From Triplophysa rosa (lineage: Eukaryota; Chordata; Actinopteri; Cypriniformes; Nemacheilidae), in NCBI RefSeq assembly GCF_024868665.1, contig NC_079906.1, forward strand, positions 11,962,529 to 12,026,528: a stretch of DNA of 64,000 nucleotides, in the 5' to 3' direction. Every line of letters starts with the position of its first letter. Position 1 is the stretch's first letter. Both the position numbers and the translations under genes were made by a program. The notes beneath the pieces were generated by a model. The model had not been told where the DNA came from. It saw only the letters and a list, made by a program, of their open reading frames with translations, and did not search any database. Shown here piece after piece: positions 47,211 to 55,850 of this stretch.

Positions 47211-48549
47211 CAGTCCTGCTCACCATTATTGGCACCCTTGGTAAATATGAGCAAAAAAGGCTGTAAAAATAAATCTGCATTGTTTCTCCTTTTAATCTTT
47301 TATTTAAAAAATCTACAAAATTCCAACATTTCATTGAAGGAAAACAATTTGAAGTGGGGGGGATATCACATTGAGAAAAAAAAATTCTTCCATACATGTT
47401 GGCCACAATTATTGGCACCCTTGTATTTAATTCACCCCGCAACCTTAATTTATAAGAAAATCAGCTCCATTCCTCCATAAATAATTTCTCCAGATCCTTC
47501 AAATGTTGGTGCTCCCTCTTCTTCAGTTCATATCACTCATTTTCTATAGGGTTCGGGTCAGGGAACTGGGATATGGCAGGATCTTGATTTTGTGTTTAGT
47601 GACCCATTTTTTATTGATGTTGATGTTTATTTTGAACCAATGTGCTGACATGGGACATGGGGCATTCTTTTATCCCTGTGTGCACCAAACCTATCTTGTG
47701 TTATTGCTGCCAAAAAAACTATTTTTCATTCCATATGGCCATAGACCCCAGTCCTGGTTGAAGTTCCAGTATGGCAGATTAATATGGTGCAGTTTATTTT
47801 TGCATAAGAGCAGAAGATTTGTTTCTTGAACAGTGTCCCAAACAACTTGTGGTGATGGAGGTGCAGTTTTCCTTTATTTTTATTAAATGCTTTCTGACCC
47901 CAAAATTCAACTGATTACTGCAATTTTCCATCTGTGCTCTTTGAAGAGTCTTTGGCCACTCAAATTCTTCTTTTAGTTGTGCATTGAGACAATATAGACA
48001 CACATCCTGTTTCAAGCTGATTTTCAACATCTCCAGTCCATTAAAACTTCTTGATCATTGCCCTGATGTTGGAAATTACATTGTTTATTGTTTTAACTAT
48101 TTCCTTAAAGCCATTTTGTATTTTGTGTAGCTCAACAGAACTATATTGCACATCAGAACTATATTCTTTGGTTTTATCCATTGTGATAAATGATTAAGGG
48201 GGGTTGGGCTTTGTGTTACTAATATTTATTCTCCTGTGCAACAAGAAGTCATAACTGGACAACGTCATGTTTCTAGTCACCTTGGTGTGCTAAGAAAATG
48301 TAAATATCAATACTTAGGAGGTATTTTACTCATAAGAATTTCTAGGGGTACCAATAATTGTGGCCAGGGTGTATTAGAGAAAAAAAATTCTCTATGTGAT
48401 ATTCCCCCTACTTCAAATTGTTTTACTTTAATGAAATGTTGGAATATTGTATATTTTTTAAATAAGACATCAAAAGGAGAAACAATGTAGATTTATTTTT
48501 ACAGCCTTCTTTGCTCATATTTACCAAGGGTGCCAATAATGGTGAGCAG
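47211..48549 (-). mobile_element. Tc1-like transposon with IR/DR-type ends, defective
   Basis: 1,339 bp inserted after TA (47209-47210). Left inverted region (47211-47420) holds an outer motif CACCATTATTGGCACCC (47221) and an inner one CCACAATTATTGGCACCC (47403). The right region (48346-48549) mirrors both: GGGTACCAATAATTGTGG (48346) and GGGTGCCAATAATGGTG (48528). Two repeated motifs in each roughly 200-bp arm is the IR/DR layout of Sleeping Beauty-like Tc1 elements. The last 5 bases of the right end and the right TA are missing. A decayed transposase lies between on the minus strand. Confidence 0.92.
47445..48181 (-). pseudogene. Decayed Tc1-like transposase
   Basis: Starts at the complement of 48179-48181 with MDKTKEYSSDVQ, followed by LHKIQNGFKEIVKTINN, matching the first helix-turn-helix (PAIRED-like) domain of Tc1 transposases (family pattern KTKELS..R..IV.LH..G...IGK.L). 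Near the C-terminus, 47539-47568 encodes QFPDPNPIEN, the counterpart of SPDLNPIEN that carries the catalytic Glu of the DDE triad, then LKDLEKLFMEEWS. Multiple stops and frame changes separate these pieces, so no functional protein can be made. Length fits the usual about 340-codon enzyme with losses. Catalytic activity is absent in this copy. Confidence 0.88.
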
Positions 48550-48882
48550 CGAGAGATGACCTACAGTGCACCTTTTTGTCTGTACAGTACATGATGCGTG
48601 TGTATGCGCGTGTAGTCAGCGGACATGAGAGATGCGCGTCAGTCAGCAGAGACTCACAGTAAGATGGGCCCACATGCGAGTATAAACGAGCCGTGAAAGA
48701 CAGGCTGTGCGCGCGCACGTTTACATGTTTACTTGCGGTTTTGAGTGTACTGATGGCTGTGACGTTCTTGCCCGCATCACGGGAAACAGAAGATCGGCTT
48801 TGAATCGGCGAGACGTGAGACTGACCGGCCGGACCGGTGATCATATGAAAAACTGTCCGATTCCGGTGTTGTATCAAAATCT

Positions 48883-49078
48883 GACTCCCTGTAAGATTAC
48901 GACTCCCTGTGAGATTACGACTCCCTGTGAGATTACGACTCCCTGTGAGATTACGACTCTACGAAGGTCAGGATTAGGTGTTGGGGCAGGATTTAGAGAT
49001 AGGGACCAATCAAAAAGCAGCATCCTAAGTGAATGAACCAATCAGATGTAGGGGAGTAGTAATCTCACGGTGGGAGTC
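48883..49078. mobile_element. Foldback-like element with 18-bp tandem terminal repeats
   Basis: The left arm is four tandem units of GACTCCCTGTGAGATTAC (48883-48900, 48901-48918, 48919-48936, 48937-48954; the first has TAAG for TGAG). The right arm carries the reverse complement GTAATCTCACGGTGGGAGTC (49059-49078) plus a partial second unit (GGGGAGTA). The interior (GTCAGGATTAGGTGTTGGGG ... AACCAATCAGATG) is single-copy. This resembles foldback elements whose arms grow by unequal exchange. Target duplication not found; the left side fuses to truncated hAT copy A. Confidence 0.7.
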
Positions 49079-49280
49079 TTCAGAAAGGTATTGAATATGT
49101 TTGCAGTAAAAGCGCACACTTTATCTCACCTCTCGATGCTGATTGAAAATGCATCAAGAAACTGTGCATTAATTTCAAAGGTCCTTCGGGCGTGGCTTAG
49201 CGCTTTGCACTTAGCAAAAGCACTAGAGGCTCTGGTTGGGTGCGTAGCTAATGGTCAGTGAGCCTTACCGCTTTCTCTAA
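49079..49280. other. Unique DNA, no gene seen
   Basis: No named repeat. A short frame at 49070-49261 is not supported. Confidence 0.45.
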
Positions 49281-49690
49281 CTGTTCTAAATGAGATCAAA
49301 TGTTTTGTTTCTCTAAAAGGCATAATCCAAGACTGCTCCAGTGACTCCGGCTAATTAAGCCCCTGTTTAAAAAGTGAATTAAACACAGGGGGAATATGCA
49401 AATGGAGATGGGGAGGAATGACAAATCAGCCCGCGGGGACTCCAGATGTCAGGCGTTTCATGAAATATGATGATCAATTTTCAGACTCGTTCCCCAAATC
49501 CTTACAAAACAAATCCACTGGGTGGGGGACGGTCTCGTTGCCATTGATTCGGGAATTATCTAATAGCTGTCAGAAGTCTGCAGGAATCCATCTGGGGAAC
49601 CGTGTAGCCATCAAACATGAATATCTATCAACGAAGAGAAGACAGCTAATTGAGCTAAATAGAAAAAGCAGCATGACCCATGACGGATGA
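49281..49690. promoter_or_regulatory. Candidate conserved non-coding element with octamer and TAATTA motifs
   Basis: Contains GGCTAATTAAGCCCCTG, an imperfect inverted pair CCCCTGTTTAA / TTAAACACAGGGG (49361-49391), then GGAATATGCAAATGGAG with a perfect octamer ATGCAAAT, and GATGATCAATTTTCAG. Repeat-free and mixed in composition. The frame at 49418-49690 starts downstream and has no family features. Enhancer function is inference. Confidence 0.3.
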
Positions 49691-50189
49691 AGAGGGAGAG
49701 AAGTTAATGCTCATGGAGCACCTCACTGTCTGCATCTATGCTGTTTGGTTCACAAAGCTGTTTCTATGAAAGAAATAGGTTTGCGTTTAAGCTTATCCTT
49801 ATCGGTAATCCATGGGAATCTGTCATGCCACTGGAAATGCTTTTCTTATCTTTCCACTAATAGAAAGCCACCTGAAAAGTCTATTTAAAATGTAATAATA
49901 ATTTAGTTATGTATTTGGGAGGGGATGAAGCAACAATTTACTCTTTAGAGAGCAAACGCTGACATTATTTGGCTGGTGATCATTTATCAGACATTTTGGC
50001 TTTTAATCGGATACTGCAACTGTGCTTCTAAATCCATAGAAAGAAAAGAGTTTTCTTTAAAGAGTACATTCCTCAATATTTTTAAGGGCTTATTTTGGTT
50101 TATGGAGTGTCCGACAACACGTTTATGTACATACATGATGTAAAAATACTATTATTTCATAATAATAAGCAGTTTTTATTACCTTACTT
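49691..50189. other. Unique DNA, no gene seen
   Basis: AT-rich; no gene or named repeat. Confidence 0.5.
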
Positions 50190-50365
50190 CTGGGCGCCCG
50201 GTCGAACGCCGGCGCTGATCATTGGAAAAACGCATAGCACCAGCGCTGAGCAGAAAAAAAACATCAACTGATGGCTTTTTTTAAAAGCGCAGCGTTACCG
50301 TTGAAAACAATTGAAAAAACACGCCGGCCGCAGGCGTAAACGCCTCGGTGGACACACGGCTTAAG
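50190..50365. mobile_element. GC-rich DNA element fragment (GGCGTAAACGCCTCGG type)
   Basis: CTGGGCGCCCGGTCGAACGC, CACCAGCGCTGAGCAG and the right end GGCGTAAACGCC then TCGGTGGACACACGGCTTAA. The last string recalls the terminus of a fish DNA transposon ending in GTGTGTCCACC. No matching left terminus. The base composition contrasts sharply with the AT-rich flanks. Confidence 0.4.
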
Positions 50366-50376
50366 GGGGGAAAGTT

Positions 50377-50598
50377 AGGCTGATTCTAAGGGCCCACACA
50401 CTTTTGGGGCCCCCAGAGATCTGTTGTATTAGTAGTAACAGTACTATAAGTAATGTAATAGAAATTATACATTTCAATTTAATTTATAAATTAAATTGCA
50501 GACAAAGTTTTGGATAGTTGGCTTGTATGTTTGGTGCGGTAGGGGGCCCAACCTCATATTCTTTCATGGGGGCCCAAAATTGTTTGTGGCGCCCCTGC
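50377..50598. mobile_element. GGGGCCCC-type hAT-like element fragment
   Basis: Inverted G/C blocks: TAAGGGCCCACACACTTTTG with GGGGCCCCCAG on the left, GGTAGGGGGCCCAACC and CATGGGGGCCCAAAATTG on the right, ending GTGGCGCCCCTG. Right end CAGGGGCGCCAC (reverse) looks like a hAT terminus, but the left counterpart and an octamer duplication were not found. Confidence 0.45.
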
Positions 50599-51027
50599 AT
50601 ACAGTGAATTTTTCCATATTTGTTTCCCCTCATCGCCATTGTTTACTCTTTACTGCTGGTAAAGTTTAACATTATGAGCAAGGAGAATGCTGAGAGTTTG
50701 GAGCAAGAGATATTTTAGTTTTTTGTTGATGTACATCCTTGCTCGATTTGGCTCTAGGCAAGTGAGTTATCCAATTGAGCAAGCCATTCGGAAAACAAAC
50801 ATTTTTGTTGCATTTCATTTTTTAAAGGCCTGTCATGTCAACGCTCATCTCTCTTTAGTGACTCAGAGATGACATGTGAATGCACGACATAAAATTCCAT
50901 TTCAGATTTTTTTTTTAAAGTCCTTCAGGCAGACAATTCTACCTCAAGTGCACAGTATATTGAAGCAAGTCAGGATGATGAGTCTAAAATTGTGCGTTGT
51001 TCTTCCAATCCTCAATGGTCAGGCTAC
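50599..51027. other. Unique DNA, no gene seen
   Basis: No gene or named repeat recognised. Confidence 0.5.
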
Positions 51028-51032
51028 CTCCT

Positions 51033-51202
51033 GTAATGTTGTACGTCTCCTTTAAGAAGAGGAGTTCCCATGCTACGGTGCGGAGAAGCGGAAGCGAGAC
51101 GGGTAGCATGGGATACGTGCTGTGTTAGTGTGTTGGTTGAGGTTCTTTAATTAAAGAATTACGTTGTCTAATGAGTACTTTTGTCCGCCTCGAGTCATTA
51201 CA
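51033..51202. mobile_element. Short solo LTR (170 bp) with 5-bp target duplication
   Basis: Starts TGTAATG and ends CATTACA, so the ends are TG...CA and a perfect 7-bp inverted repeat. The pentamer CCTCC flanks it exactly (51028-51032, 51203-51207), as integrase-made insertions do. Inside, TCCCATGCTAC (51066-51076) pairs with GTAGCATGGGA (51103-51113), an 11-bp stem around a 26-base loop. No primer-binding site, polypurine tract or coding region adjoins, so it is a solo LTR formed by recombination, possibly of a small TRIM-like family. Orientation is unknown because TG...CA ends are symmetric. Confidence 0.82.
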
Positions 51203-51207
51203 CCTCC

Positions 51208-51600
51208 CTTATTTATTTTGTACATTTTCAAAGCTGAAGAAATTGTCTGATAATTATGTTTTTCGTAAGTATTTGAGTCTGAATGGGAGGCTTTCAAGAA
51301 TCCAGGCATCTTGCTTTTACAGCAGCTAAAACTTGTTTGTATCAGCTGTTTTATATAGTAGAGTGTGTTTTTATTTTTTATTTTATTGTGTTTATCAGAA
51401 CATGGTACACCGGAAATATACAGTGACAGAGCACTTTCAAAGGCATACATTTTTTCCCCCAATTTGTTACCCCAAATCCCCATTGAACATAAACCTCCCA
51501 TAAAACAAAATTACATAGACAAATAAATAAAGACAATAACACACATCGTAACATTGTGGAAGTACATATACAACTGCATTCTCATCAGATCAAAGAAATT
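51208..51600. other. AT-rich unique DNA
   Basis: The 116-codon minus frame (51151-51501) overlaps the LTR end and has no domain. Confidence 0.5.
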
Positions 51601-51645
51601 TATGATGACATCATTTGTATTTTTGGGTGAACTGTCCCTTCAAAT
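51598..51645. mobile_element. Angel-like terminal fragment
   Basis: TTTATGATGACATCATTTGT followed by TATTTTTGGGTGAACTGTCC and CTTCAA: only the final 45-50 bases of the family, with the terminal TTAA mutated to TCAA. Confidence 0.7.
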
Positions 51646-51669
51646 CTCTATATAGGAGCTGGGTAAGGC

Positions 51670-51800
51670 TGGGTTTTTGGATAGTGGCTAAAGCTTGGGG
51701 CAAGTAACAGCAACCAGCCACGAGCCACAGATCAAGGCACTTAAACACAGGTCACTTCATGGACGTTGTTTGGTTAAAAGCATCTGCTGAATCACTTTTT
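51670..51800 (+). mobile_element. Degenerate tRNA-type SINE with LINE-like tail
   Basis: GGATAGTGGCTAAAGCTTGG resembles an A-box region, and the 3' side has GTTTGGTTAAAAGCATCTGC TGAATC, the tail shared with L2-like LINEs (compare 23936 and 54448). The B box is not clearly preserved. Confidence 0.5.
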
Positions 51801-51964
51801 TTACTTATTCAAAGGGCCTCTTATACCCCTTACAACACCAGAAGTCTCAGGGCTTCACCGCTGTTCTAAGCGGCATTGCTAATGTCTAATAAAAGTTTTT
51901 TTTAATAATACAGTCTTCTTGATTTTACTTGAATTTCCATTTCATACTTATCAAAAAAAACATT
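51801..51964. other. Short unique interval
   Basis: Nothing recognised. Confidence 0.4.
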
Positions 51965-52095
51965 GTTTAGACATTGTTTTGTCTCAAGATGCAAACAGTA
52001 ATGTTTTTTCTAAGGCATTTTTATAAAAGTTCCTTAAATATCCTAATTTAACTAAGGTTTAGTCCTGGCTTAAACCAAGTCTTGTCTGTGACTTC
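51965..52095. mobile_element. Right half of the CCCGGTTTCACAGACAAGG foldback family
   Basis: GTTTTGTCTCAAGATGCAAA, TTTTTCTAAGGCATTTTTAT, then TTTAGTCCTGGCTTAAACCA and GTCTTGTCTGTGA. It matches 52855-52968 nearly base for base. The left arm and the terminal CTGGGC are absent. Confidence 0.8.
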
Positions 52096-52739
52096 TACTA
52101 TTACCTTCTACTATTACTGTACTAGAGTCTGTTTTTGTAATATACCATTTTGTAGTATAAACCTTAAAGAGAGCAGAAATACAGAGTGGAATCACACTGC
52201 TTTGTAAAATAAAATTGCAAATGTTTACCCAACCCAGCAAAGGATTGACATTTTTTAGCTTTTAGTGACCTCAGACTTTATTATGCCCAGTGGGACAGAT
52301 CACTAAGATGTTGTGCTGTCTTAATCCACAGGCTGTGACCTGCGTCGCTCAGTCTGGTGGAGTGAATGACTGGAGATTTTCTATTTTGGTGAGCGGTAAA
52401 ACATCTGAACATTTACAGCACAAGTCAACAGCAAGAACATAGCCTGCTTTTTTCAGAGAACAATCTCACATACTAACTAACAACTACTGGACTCTCTCCT
52501 CATGACCGACTGGTTGACAGACAACCGGGCGCTTAGTGAAGGTGAAGTGATGTATGAACAGCTATTTTATAATTATAAATGATCAGAAACCCAAAAGGTG
52601 GAAGGGGTGATGGAAGATGCCTGCTGAGCGTCAAATTAATTCCACACTGGTGACTTGACCCTGCTCAAATGAGGCTTGTTTCAAATCAGATCCTATAAAG
52701 CCCACCCACTACAGCCGGTTTAAAATATATATCATTATT
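52096..52739. other. Unique DNA, no gene seen
   Basis: No gene or named repeat. Confidence 0.5.
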
Positions 52740-52976
52740 GCCCGGTTTCACAGACAAGGCTTAAGACTAGTCCCAGACTAAAATGAATGTTTGACCTGTC
52801 TAAACTGAAAATAACTTGCCCTGACATATCTTAAAATATGTCAGTGACGTTGTTTTGTCTCAAGAAGCAAACCAGTAATATTTTTTCTAAGGCATTTTTA
52901 TAAAAGCTCCTTAAATATCCTAATTTAACTAAGGTTTAGTCCTGGCTTAAGCCAAGCCTTGTCTGTGAAACTGGGC
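52740..52976. mobile_element. Complete foldback element (GCCCGGTTTCACAGACAAGG)
   Basis: 237 bp with inverted ends GCCCGGTTTCACAGACAAGG (52740-52759) and CCTTGTCTGTGAAACTGGGC (52957-52976), one mismatch over 20. The interior CTTAAAATATGTCAGTGACG and TTTTTCTAAGGCATTTTTAT relates it to the element split at 14026-14987. TATATATCATT is found close to both ends, but with different spacing, so it is not taken as a proven target duplication. Confidence 0.88.
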
Positions 52977-54189
52977 CTATATATCATTTATAATATACAT
53001 CATTTCTTTCTTGCATAGCGACTTCAAAAACTTCCTAAAAAATGCAACAACCTTGAAATTCATAGTGCATCTGTCTTTAAAGGTTAATATTGATCATTAA
53101 AAACTATCCTATGTAGAAAATACATGGGATTTTAGAGTACAAAATCAACATCCTCTAAAGCCCCTCACACTCCTTACAACTTCCCACAGGATGAAGGATT
53201 TTCATCTCCTGGCTCACCTCTCCAGGCTATGGTGTATCTTTGGCCCCTAGGGGTGAGACAGGAGATTGTGAATAGCAGGTGTATCTCCATCTGCTGAGGA
53301 GACAGAGTTCCATTTTGTTATAATTCCATCCTGCCAAATCTCCATCTGGTGACACTGATATCCTTTTTACCTTTTCCAACTTATGTCTACCAACCAGTTG
53401 CATATGCTATTTCCATCTATGTTGCCCTGGAAACAACACATCAAAGATTGTTGCCTAGTTGTTGAACTCAAAACAATTTTTGTAATAAGCACAAAGTTCA
53501 TTACCACACATCTCATCACATGATCTAATTGCATCTGTTTTTAGACTCTCTGGTAATTGAAAATCATCTATTAGACTCAAATTAATGCTAAATGTATATA
53601 TTCAACAAACAGTGGTGGAGTTATTTGGAAGACTGACAGCATGACAAGACACATGAAAACTGTGATGAAAAGTTATCACATAAAAAAATAACTTTTGAAC
53701 TGTTCCTAAACACTGTTGTATTGCTAAAAAGTGAATATGAACTTGTTCACTTTGCAGTATTTGAGATCTGAAAAAAAAGAGCATATTTTCTGTTATTTTC
53801 ACCCGTTTCTCTAGTTTCATTTTCTGCAAATAAATGCAAAAAGAAACCATTTTTATTTGAAATTTGAGAAACATTTGTAGTAGTTCACAGAATAAAACAA
53901 AAATAATAATTTTACCTACCTGTATAAGTGTGCAAATGCAACTACTACTGTAAGAATATGAATATTCTTATGCTTCATGAATATTCAATGAATATGAGAA
54001 GCTTCAAATCCATGTATGTAGCTACAGTTTAAAGTCAGCATAAAATATTTGTAAGTAATGTTTTTAATAAGAGATTACAAGAGCACATGATTTAAAAATA
54101 ATGATGTAATTTAATAAATCATTTACAATAACCACTGCAAATTCCATAAAAAAATTGTCAGTTTTAATTTAATGGTGATTTTTAGGCAT
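52977..54189. other. AT-rich unique DNA, no gene seen
   Basis: A small palindrome AAGAATATGAATATTCTT lies at 53952-53969. The 90-codon minus frame 53602-53874 has no family features. Confidence 0.5.
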
Positions 54190-54488
54190 ATAGAATACTG
54201 CTTTGGGAATACCACCAAGACACAACACAATCCGAACTGCAGCATCCTTCACAAGTTTCAAAAAACAGCTCAAAACATACCTGTTCCGCATTTATTTGAC
54301 TAACCAATAACTCTGTATGTCTGTCTGTCAAAAAAAAGAAAAAATGTTGTTCATTCTCTCCTTTGCTTACTCCAGCTTTAATCCTCCTAGTAGCATGGCC
54401 TTGTAAACTAACGGTACTGTTTAGCGTGTTGACAAAATGCTTATATGCTTTGGATAAAAGCATCTGACAAATGAATAAATGTAAATTT
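54190..54488 (+). mobile_element. L2/CR1-like LINE 3' end
   Basis: Contains the last codons of a reverse-transcriptase ORF (54196-54310), then a 3' UTR ending GCTTTGGATAAAAGCATCTG, ACAAATGAATAAATGTAAA. ORF end plus characteristic tail makes the assignment firm at class level. The element is heavily 5'-truncated. Confidence 0.82.
54196..54310 (+). pseudogene. C-terminal end of LINE ORF2 (reverse transcriptase polyprotein)
   Basis: From 54227 the frame reads TIRTAASFTSFKKQLKTYL then FRIYLTNQ and stop (54308-54310). The pattern R-T-A-x-S-x-x-x-F-K-x-x-L-K-T-Y-L-F is the usual carboxy-terminal motif of fish L2/CR1-like ORF2 proteins. Upstream codons are frame-shifted. No catalytic region is present. 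Confidence 0.8.
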
Positions 54489-54877
54489 CCCAGATTGGCG
54501 ACACACTTCTAAAAGATAAGACCAATTTATGGCCTTAGAGCTAATTCTTTTCAAACCATTAGAACAGCTGAGCTCATTCTGATGAGTGAATAATAAAGCA
54601 ATTTAGCCATTCCCACGATTCACAGGCCACACATGACTGAGCTAGTAGGAGCCATGAAAAGAGTTCTCACTGAATGGGTCTCCAACCTCTTATAAGCTAT
54701 ATGTGGCACAAATTGCTTTGACCTAAAATAACCCTTTAGTTTGCAGCTTTCAGGTTAACATTAATTCATGCTTGATGTTGTCAGCATATGCTGTAGGCTT
54801 TGACTCAGAGGATGCTGATAATGAGCTAAATTTGGATGCGTTGACCTCAGGAGGTGGGGTAAATGTGAGAATTGTGA
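54489..54877. other. Unique DNA, no gene seen
   Basis: No named repeat or gene. Confidence 0.45.
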
Positions 54878-55147
54878 CATTATGCTAGTTTAGTTCAAGA
54901 TTCTGAGTCAACCGCTGTACTCAGATCAGTGGACCGGTTTCCATTCATCAGTCAGTTTGACAGAAATTGTGTTGATCTCAAGCGTCGCTTGGGACCTCGC
55001 TTAAACAAAGAGTCAATAGTCATTCTGGAGGCAGAGAAATCGATAGGTTCAAGACCTATTGGAGAGATGTGCTCCAACCGTGTCTTCACCAGCAATCCAC
55101 TGTCTGAAACATACAAACCACTACAAGTGACAACATTTGAAATCTAA
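54878..55147 (+). CDS. Candidate coding exon or decayed ORF, product unknown
   Basis: Open from 54878 to the TAA at 55145-55147 (89 codons) with no upstream ATG; a GTG at 54929 is the only frame-internal start-like codon near the beginning. Composition is protein-like: charged and hydrophobic residues are mixed (DRFPFISQFDRNCVDLKRRL; KESIVILEAEKSIG) and the end is PLSETYKPLQVTTFEI. A possible splice acceptor CGCTGTACTCAG ends at 54924. A strong pyrimidine-tract AG (CTCCTTTTCCTTCAG) follows at 55171-55185 and AATAAA-type signals lie at 55216 and 55375. I recognise no family. A chance frame or old retro-copy is as likely as a real terminal exon. Confidence 0.14.
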   Translation, partial: HYASLVQDSESTAVLRSVDRFPFISQFDRNCVDLKRRLGPRLNKESIVILEAEKSIGSRPIGEMCSNRVFTSNPLSETYKPLQVTTFEI

Positions 55148-55664
55148 ACTCAACCTCTTTTCATGTGTATCTCCTTTTCCTTCAGAAAAAAACCGTATAC
55201 TGCTAAATTAATGGTTGAATAAACAGTGCACACCTGTACATAGCAATTTGCATTTAACAATTGTAATTAAGTCAAGTATGCTTGCTGTTCACTTTGTGCA
55301 TGCATTTATTTGACATAACCCATATCCCATGTGCTAAACTTAGATGAAACGCTATGATTTTAATTGCACATGCCAATAAAGGTCACTGTTATTAGTACAG
55401 TGGTGAGAACAGTAGCATCTCGAGTATTGTTTATTATTTGTACTCCTTGTGGAGACAGGTCAGATTTTGGTTTCCCAGTCTAGGTGTTCCCAGCTCACAT
55501 CGACCCACTTTGGCTGCTTCTTGCTCCATCAATCCTGCCCACTGGGGGTGAAACTACAATTACAATCTGGCAACCAATTTTTTCCAGCACCTTTTTTTCT
55601 ACTCGAAATTGTTGCTGTATGAAGTTGAATAACCCCCAAGGCACGAGATAACTGACCAGAAACA
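55148..55664. other. Unique DNA, no gene seen
   Basis: No named repeat or gene. Confidence 0.45.
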
Positions 55665-55850
55665 GTGTGTTTCCCAAAAGCATCATTAGCCAACTATGGT
55701 CGCAAGTTCTGTCATTCGAGCATAGTTCAACGATTTAAGTGTTTCCCAAAACAATCGTTCCACCGATCGATCGCAAGCAGCATCGCAAAGTTGCGTGGTT
55801 GGAACTACAGGTCTAGAGCTGTGGTTAGAAGCATCATTCCTTATTATTAT
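55665..55850. mobile_element. GTTTCCCAAAAGCATC-type foldback repeat
   Basis: Starts TGTGTTTCCCAAAAGCATCA, then AGCCAACTATGGTCGCAAGT, AGTTCAACGATTTAAG, a second TGTTTCCCAAAACAATCGTT, GATCGATCGCAAG and GCAAAGTTGCG. I recognise this motif order from a common cyprinid repeat. The mirror-image right end (GATGCTTTTGGGAAAC) is not present, so this copy is one-sided, ending near GGTTAGAAGCATC. Confidence 0.65.

Larger units (their letters stand above)
46323..48867. mobile_element. hAT-family element copy A, invaded and right-truncated
   Basis: Begins TAGAGATGCACC, the same terminal repeat as the intact copy at 58170. Subterminal CCGATTCCGATT repeats follow. It aligns with copy B over its length, but is interrupted by a Tc1-like element (47211-48549) and a 44-bp LINE-tail insertion (about 47105-47148), lacks a 14-bp tandem GATGCTAATAGCAT seen in B, and stops at CCGATTCCGGT (48857-48867), before the right terminal repeat. 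No transposase frame is visible; the frames at 46365-46658 and 46765-46959 (minus) are paralleled in copy B and look non-coding. Confidence 0.88.

Noticed and set aside
48520..48550. Intact mobile Tc1 element
   Set aside because: The right terminal bases and TA are missing and the transposase has several stops and frame changes.
48883..48960. CRISPR-like short repeats
   Set aside because: The 18-bp units are directly tandem with no spacers, and the window is eukaryotic.
52725..52990. TATATATCATT as an 11-bp target duplication of the foldback element
   Set aside because: The two copies are at different distances from the element ends and consist of low-complexity AT sequence.
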